The notes under the pieces are model-generated. The model did not search any database and was not told the origin of the DNA. It saw nothing but the letters and a program-made list of their open reading frames with translations. From positions 1-64,000 of the forward strand of contig NZ_WJFC01000006.1 in NCBI RefSeq assembly GCF_009725235.1: a stretch of DNA of 64,000 nt, in the 5' to 3' direction. Position 1 is the stretch's first letter. Every line of letters begins with the position of its first letter. The position numbers and the translations under genes were made by a program. This DNA is from Scytonema sp. UIC 10036. Lineage in GTDB: Bacteria; Cyanobacteriota; Cyanobacteriia; Cyanobacteriales; Nostocaceae. Shown here in pieces: positions 1 through 9,700 of the stretch.

Positions 1-377
1 GGGCAAAGGGGGTAGGGAGTAGGGAGAACTCCGGAATGAATAACACCTACGCCGATAGCACATAATGCTCCAGTGAGGGCTGAACCCCAAACGTTTTCTG
101 GACCTCTAGCACCAGAACGCTTTTCCGCTATACCTTCTGCTTCCTTTTGTGCCATACCGACACGGGTTACAAAAGAACCAACAAGAAAATAGAACATAAC
201 TACTACATATCCCTGCCAACCTAGTATTCCCCAAATCAGAGTCCCAAGTAACCATGCGTGAAAATATCCTGTCGGTGTTAGTAGCTTTTTAGGCGCAATC
301 CAAGCCAAGCCAAGCAAGAAGGTGTTAAGTCCCACTCCAACCAACCAAGGATTTACAGAATTAAGTAAAGAAATCAT
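1..377 (-). CDS. DUF92 / TIGR00297-family membrane protein, partial (C-terminus beyond window)
   Basis: The reading frame is open from an ATG at 377-375 to the window edge, giving about 125 residues. Hydrophobic segments (residues about 8-27 and 45-70) are followed by a short cytoplasmic loop with a GPENVWGSALTGALCA-type stretch, which I recognise from the cyanobacterial DUF92 family. Plant relatives of this family include the phytyl-phosphate kinase VTE6, so a role in phytol salvage is possible but is family knowledge only. The last visible residues are encoded by a GGGAGTA-like heptad repeat (about 10-31) and do not look like the family. Either the gene has been interrupted near 35 or the protein has picked up low-complexity sequence. 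No upstream neighbour on its strand is visible. Confidence 0.7.
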   Translation of the reverse strand, partial: MISLLNSVNPWLVGVGLNTFLLGLAWIAPKKLLTPTGYFHAWLLGTLIWGILGWQGYVVVMFYFLVGSFVTRVGMAQKEAEGIAEKRSGARGPENVWGSALTGALCAIGVGVIHSGVLPTPYPLC

Positions 378-748
378 TAACGTTTGATGTTTTCAAGTAT
401 TTTTGCCGAAGTACCAATAGGATATCTAATTTGGTGCATTTGCGGATTGCTTGCTGCAACCCCTAATTCTGTTAAAGCATTTAACTGACAACACACAAAA
501 ATTGTATAGAGTCAAGAAATATAGTATAAAAAAATACTTTATTTCTATCTCATAAGCAAGTTTAATGTGGGGATGTGTTGGTAGACACAAATAAATGTCT
601 CTTTTAAGAATTTCTATCCAATTGCATAAATAGTCTTTAAAGTTCCAGTAAAATTTTCATTTTATTTTGATAAATTTATACACAAGGAGATTTTTTTTTG
701 GGAAAAGAAAGATTGTGATGTAAGTAGATATCCCGTGCAGCATAGAGT
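378..748. other. A/T-rich intergenic region between divergent genes
   Basis: About 370 bp lie between the divergent DUF92 gene and the subtilase gene. The stretch is A/T-rich with poly-T/poly-A tracts near 520-545 and 690-700. It presumably holds both promoters, but I see no clear -35/-10 pair, RNA gene or conserved small ORF. The short minus-strand ORF at 676-861 overlaps the subtilase start and looks like a shadow. Confidence 0.5.
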
Positions 749-2842
749 ATGTCCGTGACATTATCCCCAGATTCTCTAGAGACCAGTTGTAACTCGAATA
801 TTTTAAACAATGCGACCCACATTACAGATGCCGTAAATATACTTAGTAATGAATTATTCACAAAAAGTTGGTATAGTCGTAGTAGTTTTAAACACGACTT
901 TTGTAATTTAAGCGATGATGTGGATGTAGACCCAAATCGATTTGAAAATGATAATGAAATTGATGTAGATGAAGCAATTAATGTTTCTCAACTTGGTAGT
1001 ACAAGTCTTAAGTCAATTGACACAAAATTTGAAACAGGAAACGATCGCGATCGCGTTTATTCACATGAAAGTTTTGTTGCAGAATACACCCTAAGTATTT
1101 CAGCAACATCTACAGGTATTATTAGTAACACTTATGACACTTCTTCACCCATTGCAATTCATTCCTATACTGACAGCTTCAGCGATTGGGTAGAGAGTTT
1201 CGAGAGCGACTGCTATAAATTCAACCTTGAGTTCACTGGCAATCTTCAACTGGAACTCAACGATTTAAGTGCCAATGCTGATGTGGAGTTACAAGACATC
1301 AATGGTATCTCCCTTGGAAGTTCTAAAGGTGCAGGCAACACAGACAAAGCGAAAGCGACAAAGCTATCACCAGGCACGTATTACGTTAGGGTTTATGCAG
1401 ACACTAACAGTAGTAAAACGTACTATACCCTAAGTATTTCAGCAACCCCTCTCAACGAAGATACATCTCCCATACCCACTTCTAGCGCTAGCAATACACA
1501 GTCAAATCCTACTGCTAGTAGCAACCCGCCAACACCTGCTACAGCAGTAACATCTCAAACTTCAAGCAACGGTACACGTATTGTCAGAGGAGATCTAGGA
1601 GCTAACACCTTTATTTATGAATCCAGTCCGGGAATCTCAGTATTCTTAGGTAATGGCAATGTTGACTTTGGTAGCGGACAGCGAGACTCGTTGCATTTAT
1701 CAAACATTTCTTTCACAACAGTTTCTTTAAAACTTGCCAATACTAGCGGCGGAGGTGTACTTTATAACCCAGGTAACGGCACTCGTTTATTTGATGGCAT
1801 TGAGTTGAGTGATGGCAGACAAATTCTTTTTGAAGGCATTGACTGCGTTGTATTTACAGACAAAGAGCTTAATTTGTCCGTAGAACCCAATGACCCTATG
1901 TTTAGTAAGCAATGGAACTTGCACATGATGGATGTGCAAGATGCTTGGCGTTTCACTCAAGGTAACTCAAATGTTCTTGTAGGAGTTCAGGATACAGGTC
2001 TACCTGTTCTCAATGGTAATACTCACTTAGATTTAGGAGTTACTACTTATATTCCAAATAACTACGTGGACGAGATGAGTACTAGCGGTGTCACTACTCA
2101 TGGTCTTTCAACTCAATCAGTTATTAATGCCCAGATTAATAATGGTGTAGGAATGAGTGGTGTTGGAAATTTCGAGGTCTTTCACATTGATGTTCTGGGT
2201 GGCGACGCTCACGACTCTACTTTGGTAGATGCCACGCAAGAAATGATTCGTAAGGCAAATACAGAAAATCGGCGTTTGGTGATTAACTTTAGCTTAACTG
2301 GAGGATACTCGACCCTACTGGAGCAACTGGTTGTTAATAACCAAAACGTTTTATTTGTCTTTGCATCTGGTAACACTGGAGCAGACACTCTTACAGAACC
2401 GGCAATTTTAGCTCAATACAAAAACGCCATAGCAGTAGGTGCTTCTTGGGGACGTAAAGACTACTATGGTAATCCAAAAAACTTGGGAGAACGTATTTCC
2501 TACATTAACTGGTGGAGTTCTAATGGTGGCACAGAGCTAACCATTATGGCACCTGGTGAAGTCATTGCCGCTAATGGCACTCAACAAAGCACATCTTCTG
2601 CATTCGAGTTTGGTTTTAACTCCAACTTTAACGGAACTTCAGCCGCCGTACCACACGTGACTGGAATTGCTGGATTACTTTGGAGTGTTAACAAGAACCT
2701 GTCTGCTTTCCAAATCAAGGAAATTTTGTCGCAAACAGCTTACGATTTGGGTACTCCCGGTCATGACAAATATTACGGTCACGGTTTTGTGAATGCTGGT
2801 GCTGCGGTACGTAGAGCATTAGCTATTGGGATGGGTGCTTGA
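749..2842 (+). CDS. S8 (subtilisin-type) serine protease with N-terminal pre-peptidase domain
   Basis: This 697-residue protein has a beta-rich PPC domain at about residues 125-235 (ending in a GTYYVRVYAD-like strand), a Ser/Thr/Pro-rich linker (about 240-275), and a subtilase catalytic domain from about 385 to the end. The triad is visible: Asp415 in VGVQDTG, His451 in THGLS, and Ser631 in GTSAAVPHVTG. The oxyanion Asn lies in ASGNTG. No classical Sec signal peptide is visible, which is common for cyanobacterial proteases of this build; export by another route is inference. The ATG at 749 has no good Shine-Dalgarno sequence. The next gene downstream also joins a PPC domain to a protease, so the two may have arisen together and may act on extracellular or cell-surface proteins. 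The physiological substrate is unknown. Confidence 0.9.
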   Translation: MSVTLSPDSLETSCNSNILNNATHITDAVNILSNELFTKSWYSRSSFKHDFCNLSDDVDVDPNRFENDNEIDVDEAINVSQLGSTSLKSIDTKFETGNDRDRVYSHESFVAEYTLSISATSTGIISNTYDTSSPIAIHSYTDSFSDWVESFESDCYKFNLEFTGNLQLELNDLSANADVELQDINGISLGSSKGAGNTDKAKATKLSPGTYYVRVYADTNSSKTYYTLSISATPLNEDTSPIPTSSASNTQSNPTASSNPPTPATAVTSQTSSNGTRIVRGDLGANTFIYESSPGISVFLGNGNVDFGSGQRDSLHLSNISFTTVSLKLANTSGGGVLYNPGNGTRLFDGIELSDGRQILFEGIDCVVFTDKELNLSVEPNDPMFSKQWNLHMMDVQDAWRFTQGNSNVLVGVQDTGLPVLNGNTHLDLGVTTYIPNNYVDEMSTSGVTTHGLSTQSVINAQINNGVGMSGVGNFEVFHIDVLGGDAHDSTLVDATQEMIRKANTENRRLVINFSLTGGYSTLLEQLVVNNQNVLFVFASGNTGADTLTEPAILAQYKNAIAVGASWGRKDYYGNPKNLGERISYINWWSSNGGTELTIMAPGEVIAANGTQQSTSSAFEFGFNSNFNGTSAAVPHVTGIAGLLWSVNKNLSAFQIKEILSQTAYDLGTPGHDKYYGHGFVNAGAAVRRALAIGMGA

Positions 2843-2843
2843 C

Positions 2844-2890
2844 AATGACCAATGACCAATGACCAGTGACCACCGATCGGTGGTCACTGG
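2844..2890 (+). terminator. Heptad repeat running into a 28-bp perfect palindrome (likely terminator)
   Basis: Immediately after the subtilase stop there are about three copies of a 7-bp AATGACC unit. They run into a perfect palindrome at 2863-2890 (14-bp arms, CCAGTGACCACCGA and its complement), followed by TAAAAG rather than a T-tract. Position and stability fit a transcription stop or mRNA-stabilising hairpin for the subtilase gene. The heptads are typical cyanobacterial short tandem repeats. Confidence 0.55.
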
Positions 2891-3094
2891 TAAAAGTGTT
2901 TGTACTGAAAAGAAAAGATTTTTTTGTTAAAAAAAATACGTGCTTTTAGCGTGGCTGTTTTAAAGTTTCAACAAGCATTATTAAATAACATACCTTCAAT
3001 CTCACGCATTAAGCTTTTTGTGAAACCTTAGCCTAGCTTAGGTTCTGATTGGTGTGTCTACCAAATCTCTGCGGCAATAGGACACATATATTTT

Positions 3095-4831
3095 ATGCAA
3101 AACGATTTTACCAGTCATAGCCTTAACACGTCTTTAAGTATAAATCTTACTGCAAGCAACCAAACTTTTGCAGGCTCATTAGGTCGGCGCAATCCAGATG
3201 ATTGCTATAGTTTTAGCCTCAGTGGTAGTAGTAGTCTGAGTCTAAGTCTTGATAGTCTTTCAGCAAATGCAGATTTACAGTTGCTCGATGGCAATGGTTC
3301 AACTATTGCAGGTTCACACAACCGTCACAACACGGATGAATCTTTAGGTATTACTGTAGGTGCAGGCACTTATTACATTCAAGTTTCTCGTGTTGGAAGT
3401 GCAAATACCAGTTATAACTTAAAAGCTTTTAAAAATGAAGCTCCACAATCCCTACAATTCAACACTTATAAAGGCTCTTATGAAGCTGGCGAGACAGTCA
3501 ATCTCACCAATACTAGGGTTTTCGATCCTAACGGTGCAAATGACTTGGCACGAGTTGACTTTTGGTTGCAAAAAGATGGGAGTAATTGGCAAGATATTAG
3601 TGACGCCGTACAGTTTACTGTTGATAACGCTGACAGTCGTTACGGCAGTTTTACATACTCTCTGAATAGCCTATCTAGCGGTATTTACCAGTTACAAGCA
3701 AAAGCTTATGACAAACTGGGTAATAGCACTCAAAGTACGCAAACAACCTTCAAGGTTGGAGCAGCATCAGATTGGTTCGACCAAAATATTCAAGATGAAG
3801 TCATACGTTCGGCAACAAGGTCACGTTTTGGTGATGGTTTGTTAGATCGCAACGATATGGTCTCTATTCTTCGCGAGTCAAAAGATGGGAATGTGGTGGA
3901 TGCCACTGAACTAGCAGATATCCGTACATTGATAGGTAATACCTCTTACATAAAAATATCCGAACACGTTAGAGTGTTATCTAACAAAGTTGCAAACAAT
4001 GACACTGCTAATCAAAAGTATCAAGGAAATTCTTTAGGCAATTTGGTTGCTGGTAGTAGCGATGTTCAACTAGAAAACTTAATTAACAAGTGGTTTTATG
4101 GGAGCGATCGCCCGCAAACCTCTTACACCTATCAGTATGCAAGTGGCTCTTTGTTCCAAAATGGTGTTAGTTACGAGGACATAAAACAAGGCGGTATGAA
4201 TGACTGCTATTTCCTAGCAGGGCTGGCATCAACAGCCTCTCGTACCCTCAATACAATAGAAAGCATGTTCATTGACAATGGTGACAATACCTTTACAATA
4301 CGCTTTTGGCGAAATGGAGTTGCAGACTACGTTACAGTAGACAGATATTTACCCACTGATACCTCTGGAGCTTTTGTTTATGCAAGTAAAGGCAGTCACT
4401 ACAGCAATGGTGGGAATGAATTATGGGTTGCTTTTGCGGAAAAAGCTTATGCTCAATTAAACGAATCGGGATGGATTTATCAAAACAATACCAATACTTA
4501 CGAAGGTATTGGTAAAGGAGGGTACATGAGTGATGCTTTTGCACAAATCACTGGCAAAAAAGCTGCGCTGGGGAAAGCTATTGACTGTAACTCAATTATC
4601 AATGCCTTCAATTCCGGACAACTTGTTGGATTTGGTTCAAAAACTAATGGAGTGGCAGCAAATATAGTAGCCGGTCACGCTTACTCACTTGTAGGTTATG
4701 ACGCTTCTACCCAAAAATTTACCCTTTTCAATCCTTGGGGGATGAACACAAACGCTTCCAAACCCGGTATTATCGAAGTCAGTTGGAGTGAAGTACAGTC
4801 AAACTTTAGTTACTGGGATACTACTGTGTAA
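3095..4831 (+). CDS. Calpain-family (C2-like) cysteine protease with N-terminal PPC domain
   Basis: This 578-residue protein has a PPC domain at about residues 22-110 that shares the SANADLQL-type motif with the upstream subtilase. An Ig-like beta domain (about 115-225) and a linker follow, then a papain-fold calpain catalytic core from about 340 to the end. Catalytic residues are visible: Cys371 in GGMNDCYFLAG, His528 in AGHAYSLVGYD, and Asn546 in FNPWGMN. There are no EF-hands or C2 domain, so calcium control of the eukaryotic sort is not evident. A weak AGGA lies about 14 nt upstream of the ATG. It sits 252 bp after the subtilase and ends 16 nt before a convergent methyltransferase gene. 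Role unknown; a secreted or surface protease is the likely reading. Confidence 0.85.
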   Translation: MQNDFTSHSLNTSLSINLTASNQTFAGSLGRRNPDDCYSFSLSGSSSLSLSLDSLSANADLQLLDGNGSTIAGSHNRHNTDESLGITVGAGTYYIQVSRVGSANTSYNLKAFKNEAPQSLQFNTYKGSYEAGETVNLTNTRVFDPNGANDLARVDFWLQKDGSNWQDISDAVQFTVDNADSRYGSFTYSLNSLSSGIYQLQAKAYDKLGNSTQSTQTTFKVGAASDWFDQNIQDEVIRSATRSRFGDGLLDRNDMVSILRESKDGNVVDATELADIRTLIGNTSYIKISEHVRVLSNKVANNDTANQKYQGNSLGNLVAGSSDVQLENLINKWFYGSDRPQTSYTYQYASGSLFQNGVSYEDIKQGGMNDCYFLAGLASTASRTLNTIESMFIDNGDNTFTIRFWRNGVADYVTVDRYLPTDTSGAFVYASKGSHYSNGGNELWVAFAEKAYAQLNESGWIYQNNTNTYEGIGKGGYMSDAFAQITGKKAALGKAIDCNSIINAFNSGQLVGFGSKTNGVAANIVAGHAYSLVGYDASTQKFTLFNPWGMNTNASKPGIIEVSWSEVQSNFSYWDTTV

Positions 4832-4847
4832 GTGGTTAACAACCTTC

Positions 4848-5657
4848 TTATAACTTGGTTTCAAGAATCAAATAAGCATTACGAAAATAAGACAGTTGAG
4901 TAAGTAATTTTAACACCAATCTTACTAGCCAGGGCCAACGCTCTGGATATAGCTGATATAGAGACCAGACATTGACTAGATGCAATCCCATCGCTGTCAC
5001 CTCTTGTTCATTCTTGACATACCACTGATGGGATGCTCCAATTTGACTAAAAACCTTACTACCCACCTTTGCATAATTGCCTAAAATGTCCAATACTAAT
5101 GAAGCACCTGAAAACCGAGAACGCATTTGAGAGACTAAGTGCTGCACCTCATTGACCTTAAAGTAGGGCAGTAAGCCTTCTGCAATAAATAAAATGTTTT
5201 CAGGTGCTACATCGGGCACAGCACTCATCCAGTCAAAATCCATCACTGAAGCACTAATAAACTGGTGCTGCTGTGTCTGTGTATCTAACTTATGGCGTAG
5301 TTCAGTTACTACAGGCAAATCCAGTTCCAGCCAACGATAACTTTTCTCCCCGATGCGGTGAAACCGAGTAGATAATCCAGCCCCCAATTCCACGACAACA
5401 GGATTGGAATGATTAGCAATATGACGAGATGCTATTTGGTCATGATGGTAAGCTCGTACAGCAAAGCTAATTTGATTGAGCTTTGATTTGCTATAAATTG
5501 CTTCTAGCCCGTTATCCCAAGGCAAGAGTTTGCTCCACTCAACAGCTAGTGGGTCTTGAAAAAGAGGATGAGGATGAAGTTGTTCATCAGCTCGTCCCCT
5601 AAGGGTCAAGAGCATAGTGCTAGGCACACCAGTAAGTTCTGTAATGATTTGAGACAT
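4848..5657 (-). CDS. LCMT-like class I SAM-dependent O-methyltransferase
   Basis: This 269-residue protein belongs to the leucine-carboxyl-methyltransferase-like group often annotated as polyketide O-methyltransferases (COG3315 type). The SAM-binding strand reads VVVELGAGLSTR (about residues 85-97), followed by an acidic WLELDLP segment and a LFIAEGLLPYF motif, both typical of the family. It is the last gene of the minus-strand cis-AT PKS operon, 58 bp after the thioesterase gene. It probably methylates a hydroxyl or carboxyl of the product made by that operon. The substrate cannot be read from the sequence. Confidence 0.8.
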   Translation of the reverse strand: MSQIITELTGVPSTMLLTLRGRADEQLHPHPLFQDPLAVEWSKLLPWDNGLEAIYSKSKLNQISFAVRAYHHDQIASRHIANHSNPVVVELGAGLSTRFHRIGEKSYRWLELDLPVVTELRHKLDTQTQQHQFISASVMDFDWMSAVPDVAPENILFIAEGLLPYFKVNEVQHLVSQMRSRFSGASLVLDILGNYAKVGSKVFSQIGASHQWYVKNEQEVTAMGLHLVNVWSLYQLYPERWPWLVRLVLKLLTQLSYFRNAYLILETKL

Positions 5658-5715
5658 GAAAGTAATAGTCCGTTTATGCAGTCATACATCTGAAATGGAG
5701 AAGAGCTTAGATGAG

Positions 5716-6759
5716 TTACTGTTCATTGCTACTGAGAGCTTGCTCAATGCAGTCTTTTAGCTTCTGAGCGAGGATACTCACATTAGGTTGGTCAACCATA
5801 TATTCGTGATAGCCTGGAATAACGTGTAACTCAATATTAGCGATCGCCTCTTCCCAACCCAAAGTTGGTTCCAACGCAGAAACATTTTGGGAGAAGCTCA
5901 ACACTCCTTTTTCTGCCCGAAACAGAACGCTCCTACCTGAGTAAAGTGGTGGCGAGTAATTACGCATTGCTTCGCAGTTGAGCGATTGAACTCGTAGTAA
6001 ACGTTCGACTTCAGAAGGAATCAGGTCTGCTTGTTTGAACTGCTCGCAAATCAAGACTGCTTGCTGCTTAATAGGCATTCTTCGTAACTCTTCCAACGAG
6101 ATTGAAAGTGTTTCCCCTTCTATAACAACTTTTTGGGATAGTATTGACTGCTCGGGCAGATGAGACGGTGTATAAGTATCCAGCAATCCTAAAAAAGGGA
6201 CCTGCTCGCCTTGGGTTTTCAGCTCGTGAGCCATTTGCAAAGCCACGATGCCACCGAAAGACCAGCCCATTAAGATGTATGGACCGTGGGGCTGGACTTC
6301 CCGTACAGCCCTTAGGTAAAGGGTAGCCATATCTTCCACCCGCGTGAGTGGCTCCTCTCCCTCTTCTATACCCAGCGATTTCAATCCGTAGAAGGGTCGA
6401 TCGCTACCCAACAATCGGGCTAACTCATGGTAGCAAATAACTAGGCCAGTATAAGGGTGTACGCAAAAGATCGGCACCTTGGAGCCTCTCGACTGAATTG
6501 GAACCAGAGGAGAAGGGGAAACAACTCTCCTATTTTGATGCGGACTAGCAGTTAGCTGCTCCACATTTACGGAATCAACATTAAAAATATCTGGGCGATC
6601 GCGTAGCAACTCTAGGATTTCTGATTTGTGCTGCTTCAGTTGGGTTAATACTGAAGAAGTTAATTCTCCCTTGGAAGTGCGATAACGCAGCTTTTCACCC
6701 TCACTCCATAATTCCCAACCTTGGATGGCAAGATCCTGCAAAAACTCAATTAAATTCAC
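5716..6759 (-). CDS. Type II-like thioesterase with N-terminal TubC-type docking domain
   Basis: This 347-residue protein starts with about 55 residues ([10 protein letters not shown]... KSEILELL) that look like a TubC N-terminal docking domain, the element that links NRPS/PKS subunits. An alpha/beta-hydrolase thioesterase follows from about residue 85. The nucleophile lies in GWSFGG, the Asp in LLDTYTP, and the His in GYHEYM near the end. The GTG start overlaps the stop of the upstream PKS gene by 4 nt (GTGA), so translation is probably coupled. A docking domain on a discrete TE suggests it is physically handed the finished chain rather than acting only as an editing enzyme. It is the probable chain-release enzyme for the minus-strand PKS; product unknown. 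Confidence 0.88.
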   Translation of the reverse strand: MNLIEFLQDLAIQGWELWSEGEKLRYRTSKGELTSSVLTQLKQHKSEILELLRDRPDIFNVDSVNVEQLTASPHQNRRVVSPSPLVPIQSRGSKVPIFCVHPYTGLVICYHELARLLGSDRPFYGLKSLGIEEGEEPLTRVEDMATLYLRAVREVQPHGPYILMGWSFGGIVALQMAHELKTQGEQVPFLGLLDTYTPSHLPEQSILSQKVVIEGETLSISLEELRRMPIKQQAVLICEQFKQADLIPSEVERLLRVQSLNCEAMRNYSPPLYSGRSVLFRAEKGVLSFSQNVSALEPTLGWEEAIANIELHVIPGYHEYMVDQPNVSILAQKLKDCIEQALSSNEQ

Positions 6760-9700
6760 AGTTCCCCTTCTAGAACATCTATACTTCCAAAAATTTTCGT
6801 AATTAAATGTTCGGCAAAGTCTTGAATATTGGAAAATTCAAACAAAACTGTTGCAGAAAGCACACAACCCAAATTGGTCTGTAGCAAATTCCTTAACTCT
6901 AAAGCCAGCAAAGAATCCATCCCCATATCAAAAAATCCTAGCTGTGGGTCTAGCATTTGAGAGTCAGGGAATCCTAATAACTGACCCACGACACCTTGGA
7001 GATAATTCGTCATAAGTTGGGGGCGATCGCTAGCCCGAGCTGCCTTTAGTTTTAGCAAAAACTCGTTGGTCTGAGTTTCTTTTGCTACAGACTGGGAATC
7101 AATAAATGCTTCCAATACAGGCATCTTCATCCCTGGTGGCAATTGTTTTGCAAACTGAGACCAGTTCACGGGAAATACCCCTACTAAAGTCGCTGATTGA
7201 CCCAACAACCGATCCAAAATTTGCAAACCTTCCTCCGGCGGAATGCTACTCATACCCAGAGAGCGAATCCGGCTTTGGAACTGATCTGCCAAACGGGCTG
7301 CCATGCCTCCTTCTCCCCAAGCTCCCCAGTTCACGCTCAATCCGGGCAAACCTAGTGCCCGACGATGAGAAGCCAAGCCATCTAGAAAAGCGTTAGCCGC
7401 TGCATAATTACCTTGACCAGTGGAACCTAACAGAGATGCTGCTGAGGAGAAACACACAAAGAAGTCCAAAGGCAACTCTTGGGTTAATTGGTGCAGATGC
7501 CATGCTCCTTGAACTTTCGGAGCCATCACTTTCGTAAACCGTTCCCAGTTCATCTGCTGTAAAACCCCATCATCCAAAACTCCTGCTGCGTGAATCACAC
7601 CTTGCAATGGCGGTAGGGATGCTTGAACCTTTTCCAAAATGCTGGCTGCATCTTGTTTGACAGAGACATCTCCCAACAGCACTGAGACTTCTACTCCGGC
7701 TTCCTCTAGTTGGGTGATGGTTTGTTGTGCTTTCTCTGAGGGTTTCCGTCGCCCAGTCAAGACCAAATGTTTAGCGCCCTTATCTGCTAGCCACTTAGCC
7801 AGCTGTAGTCCTAAAGCTCCCAGTCCACCAGTAATGAGGTAACTGCCTTCAGGGGTAATGATAATTTCTTGCTGCTGTTCGGTGGTTGTCTGCTTTTGTT
7901 GGCGCACAAGTCGCGCTACCCGACGTTCTCCCTGACGGTAAGCAATCTGGTTTTCGTCGTCTTTTGAGATAAGTTCTTGATATAGCAGTTGTACCAGTCC
8001 TTCTTCTTTGGTGTTTGGTTCCAAATCGAGTAACCGACATTGCAGTTCTGGATGTTCGAGAGCTACTACCCGACCTAATCCCCACACTGGTGTCTGTTGC
8101 ACTTGCACTGCTTCATGGTCTGTACCTACACTCACCGCACCTTGGGTAACTACCCACAGAGGCGCTACCTGTTGCTGTTGGGTCTGTACCAAGGCTTGCA
8201 CCAGATGCAGCAGACTGGCACAACCATATTCTATGGCTTTTTCTAACTGACTGTTAGTTGTTGGCACAGCCCACAGATGAACAATTCCCTGAAGTTGTGA
8301 GTTTTGAGAAGTGATTTCACCCAACAAACGTTTAAATTCTTCTGGAACAGTGGGGTTAAGTTGGTAGTGTTTGTTGTCTATCTGCTGATAACTTAAACCA
8401 GGAGATACTAAAATACATTCTTCACCCAATTTTTTCACTAATTCTTCTGCCACAGCACCAGGTTCTATAAACAGCAACCAGTTCCCTGTTGTCTGTTTTT
8501 GCTTTTGTTCTTCTGGAGTTGATTGTTTCTGGGGTTGCCATTCTAATTCGTAGAGCCAGCGCTGTGGTGTTACCTCTGAGTAAGATGACAGTTGAGCTAG
8601 CATTTGCTGATTCCACTCAGCAATTTTCTCTTTGGATAACTGCTGTTGCTTTTGCGCTGTTAGCAATACATAGCTGGCTATTCCCTTGCTGAGAACTTTC
8701 CCTAATTGATAGTAAGATTTGAACCCTGCTTTAACGTTTTCGTCGCGATTTTTTTGATACAACTGTTCCAAACGTTGCTCAAAGTCTGGATCGTACAAAA
8801 AGTTAGATATTTCCGGACTCACATCAATGGCTGCTACTAACTGGAGTTGATGTTGAGAGAGTAACTCTACCCACTCCGATTTAGTAATAAAGTAGGAAGA
8901 TGTTTCTTGATGATCGATGGTAAATTCGCTGTTAGAGATGAAATCTGCTAACACCAAATATCCCTGTTGGTTTAAATGATTGCCGATATTAGTAAATAAT
9001 GACTTTTTATCCAGAATGTGGTGGGCTACCTCAAACCCGAATACCAAATCATAGCGATCGGGAAATTCATCTTTGGCACTATCTCGATTAAAGATTTTTA
9101 CTCGTTCTTGTAGTTGCTTTTCTGCTACTTTTGTGCTCCCCAGTTTTGCTTGTTCGCTGGAAATTGTGTATCCATTCAATTGCAGATGCTCATACTTTTG
9201 AGCTAGCTGAATTAAATCGGAAGCATATCCGCAGCCAAAGTCTAAAACTTTTTGACAAGATGAGAAATCTACTTGAGCAAACAATAATTTTCTCAAATCT
9301 TTTTGAGACTCAACAATCATCTGACGAGATTGTTCTTGATTCGCCTCTGTAAGACATTTAATCCAAGAAAAACCGGGAACTTTGTCCGGGAATAAACCAA
9401 AAGTTAAGAATGCTGATTCCGATCTTGCATCTGCCTGATTTCCTGCTTGCTCTTGACCCAAGATTGCTACGGCATTGTAATATTCGTGAACTATACCCCC
9501 TTTGAATTCCAGATAATTTTGCTGTCTTTTAACCAGAAGTTCGAGTAACTTTGGCAGTAATTGTCGCTCTTGTGCGGTCAGTTCCCCTGCTAGTTCTAAT
9601 TCCTGAGCTAACTCCTCGGTTGCTCCTTGGTTCAGCAAGTTGACAATTGGTGTTGAAACAGTTTTATCGTTGTTTTCTTCCACTTCCCACCAATAGCGTT

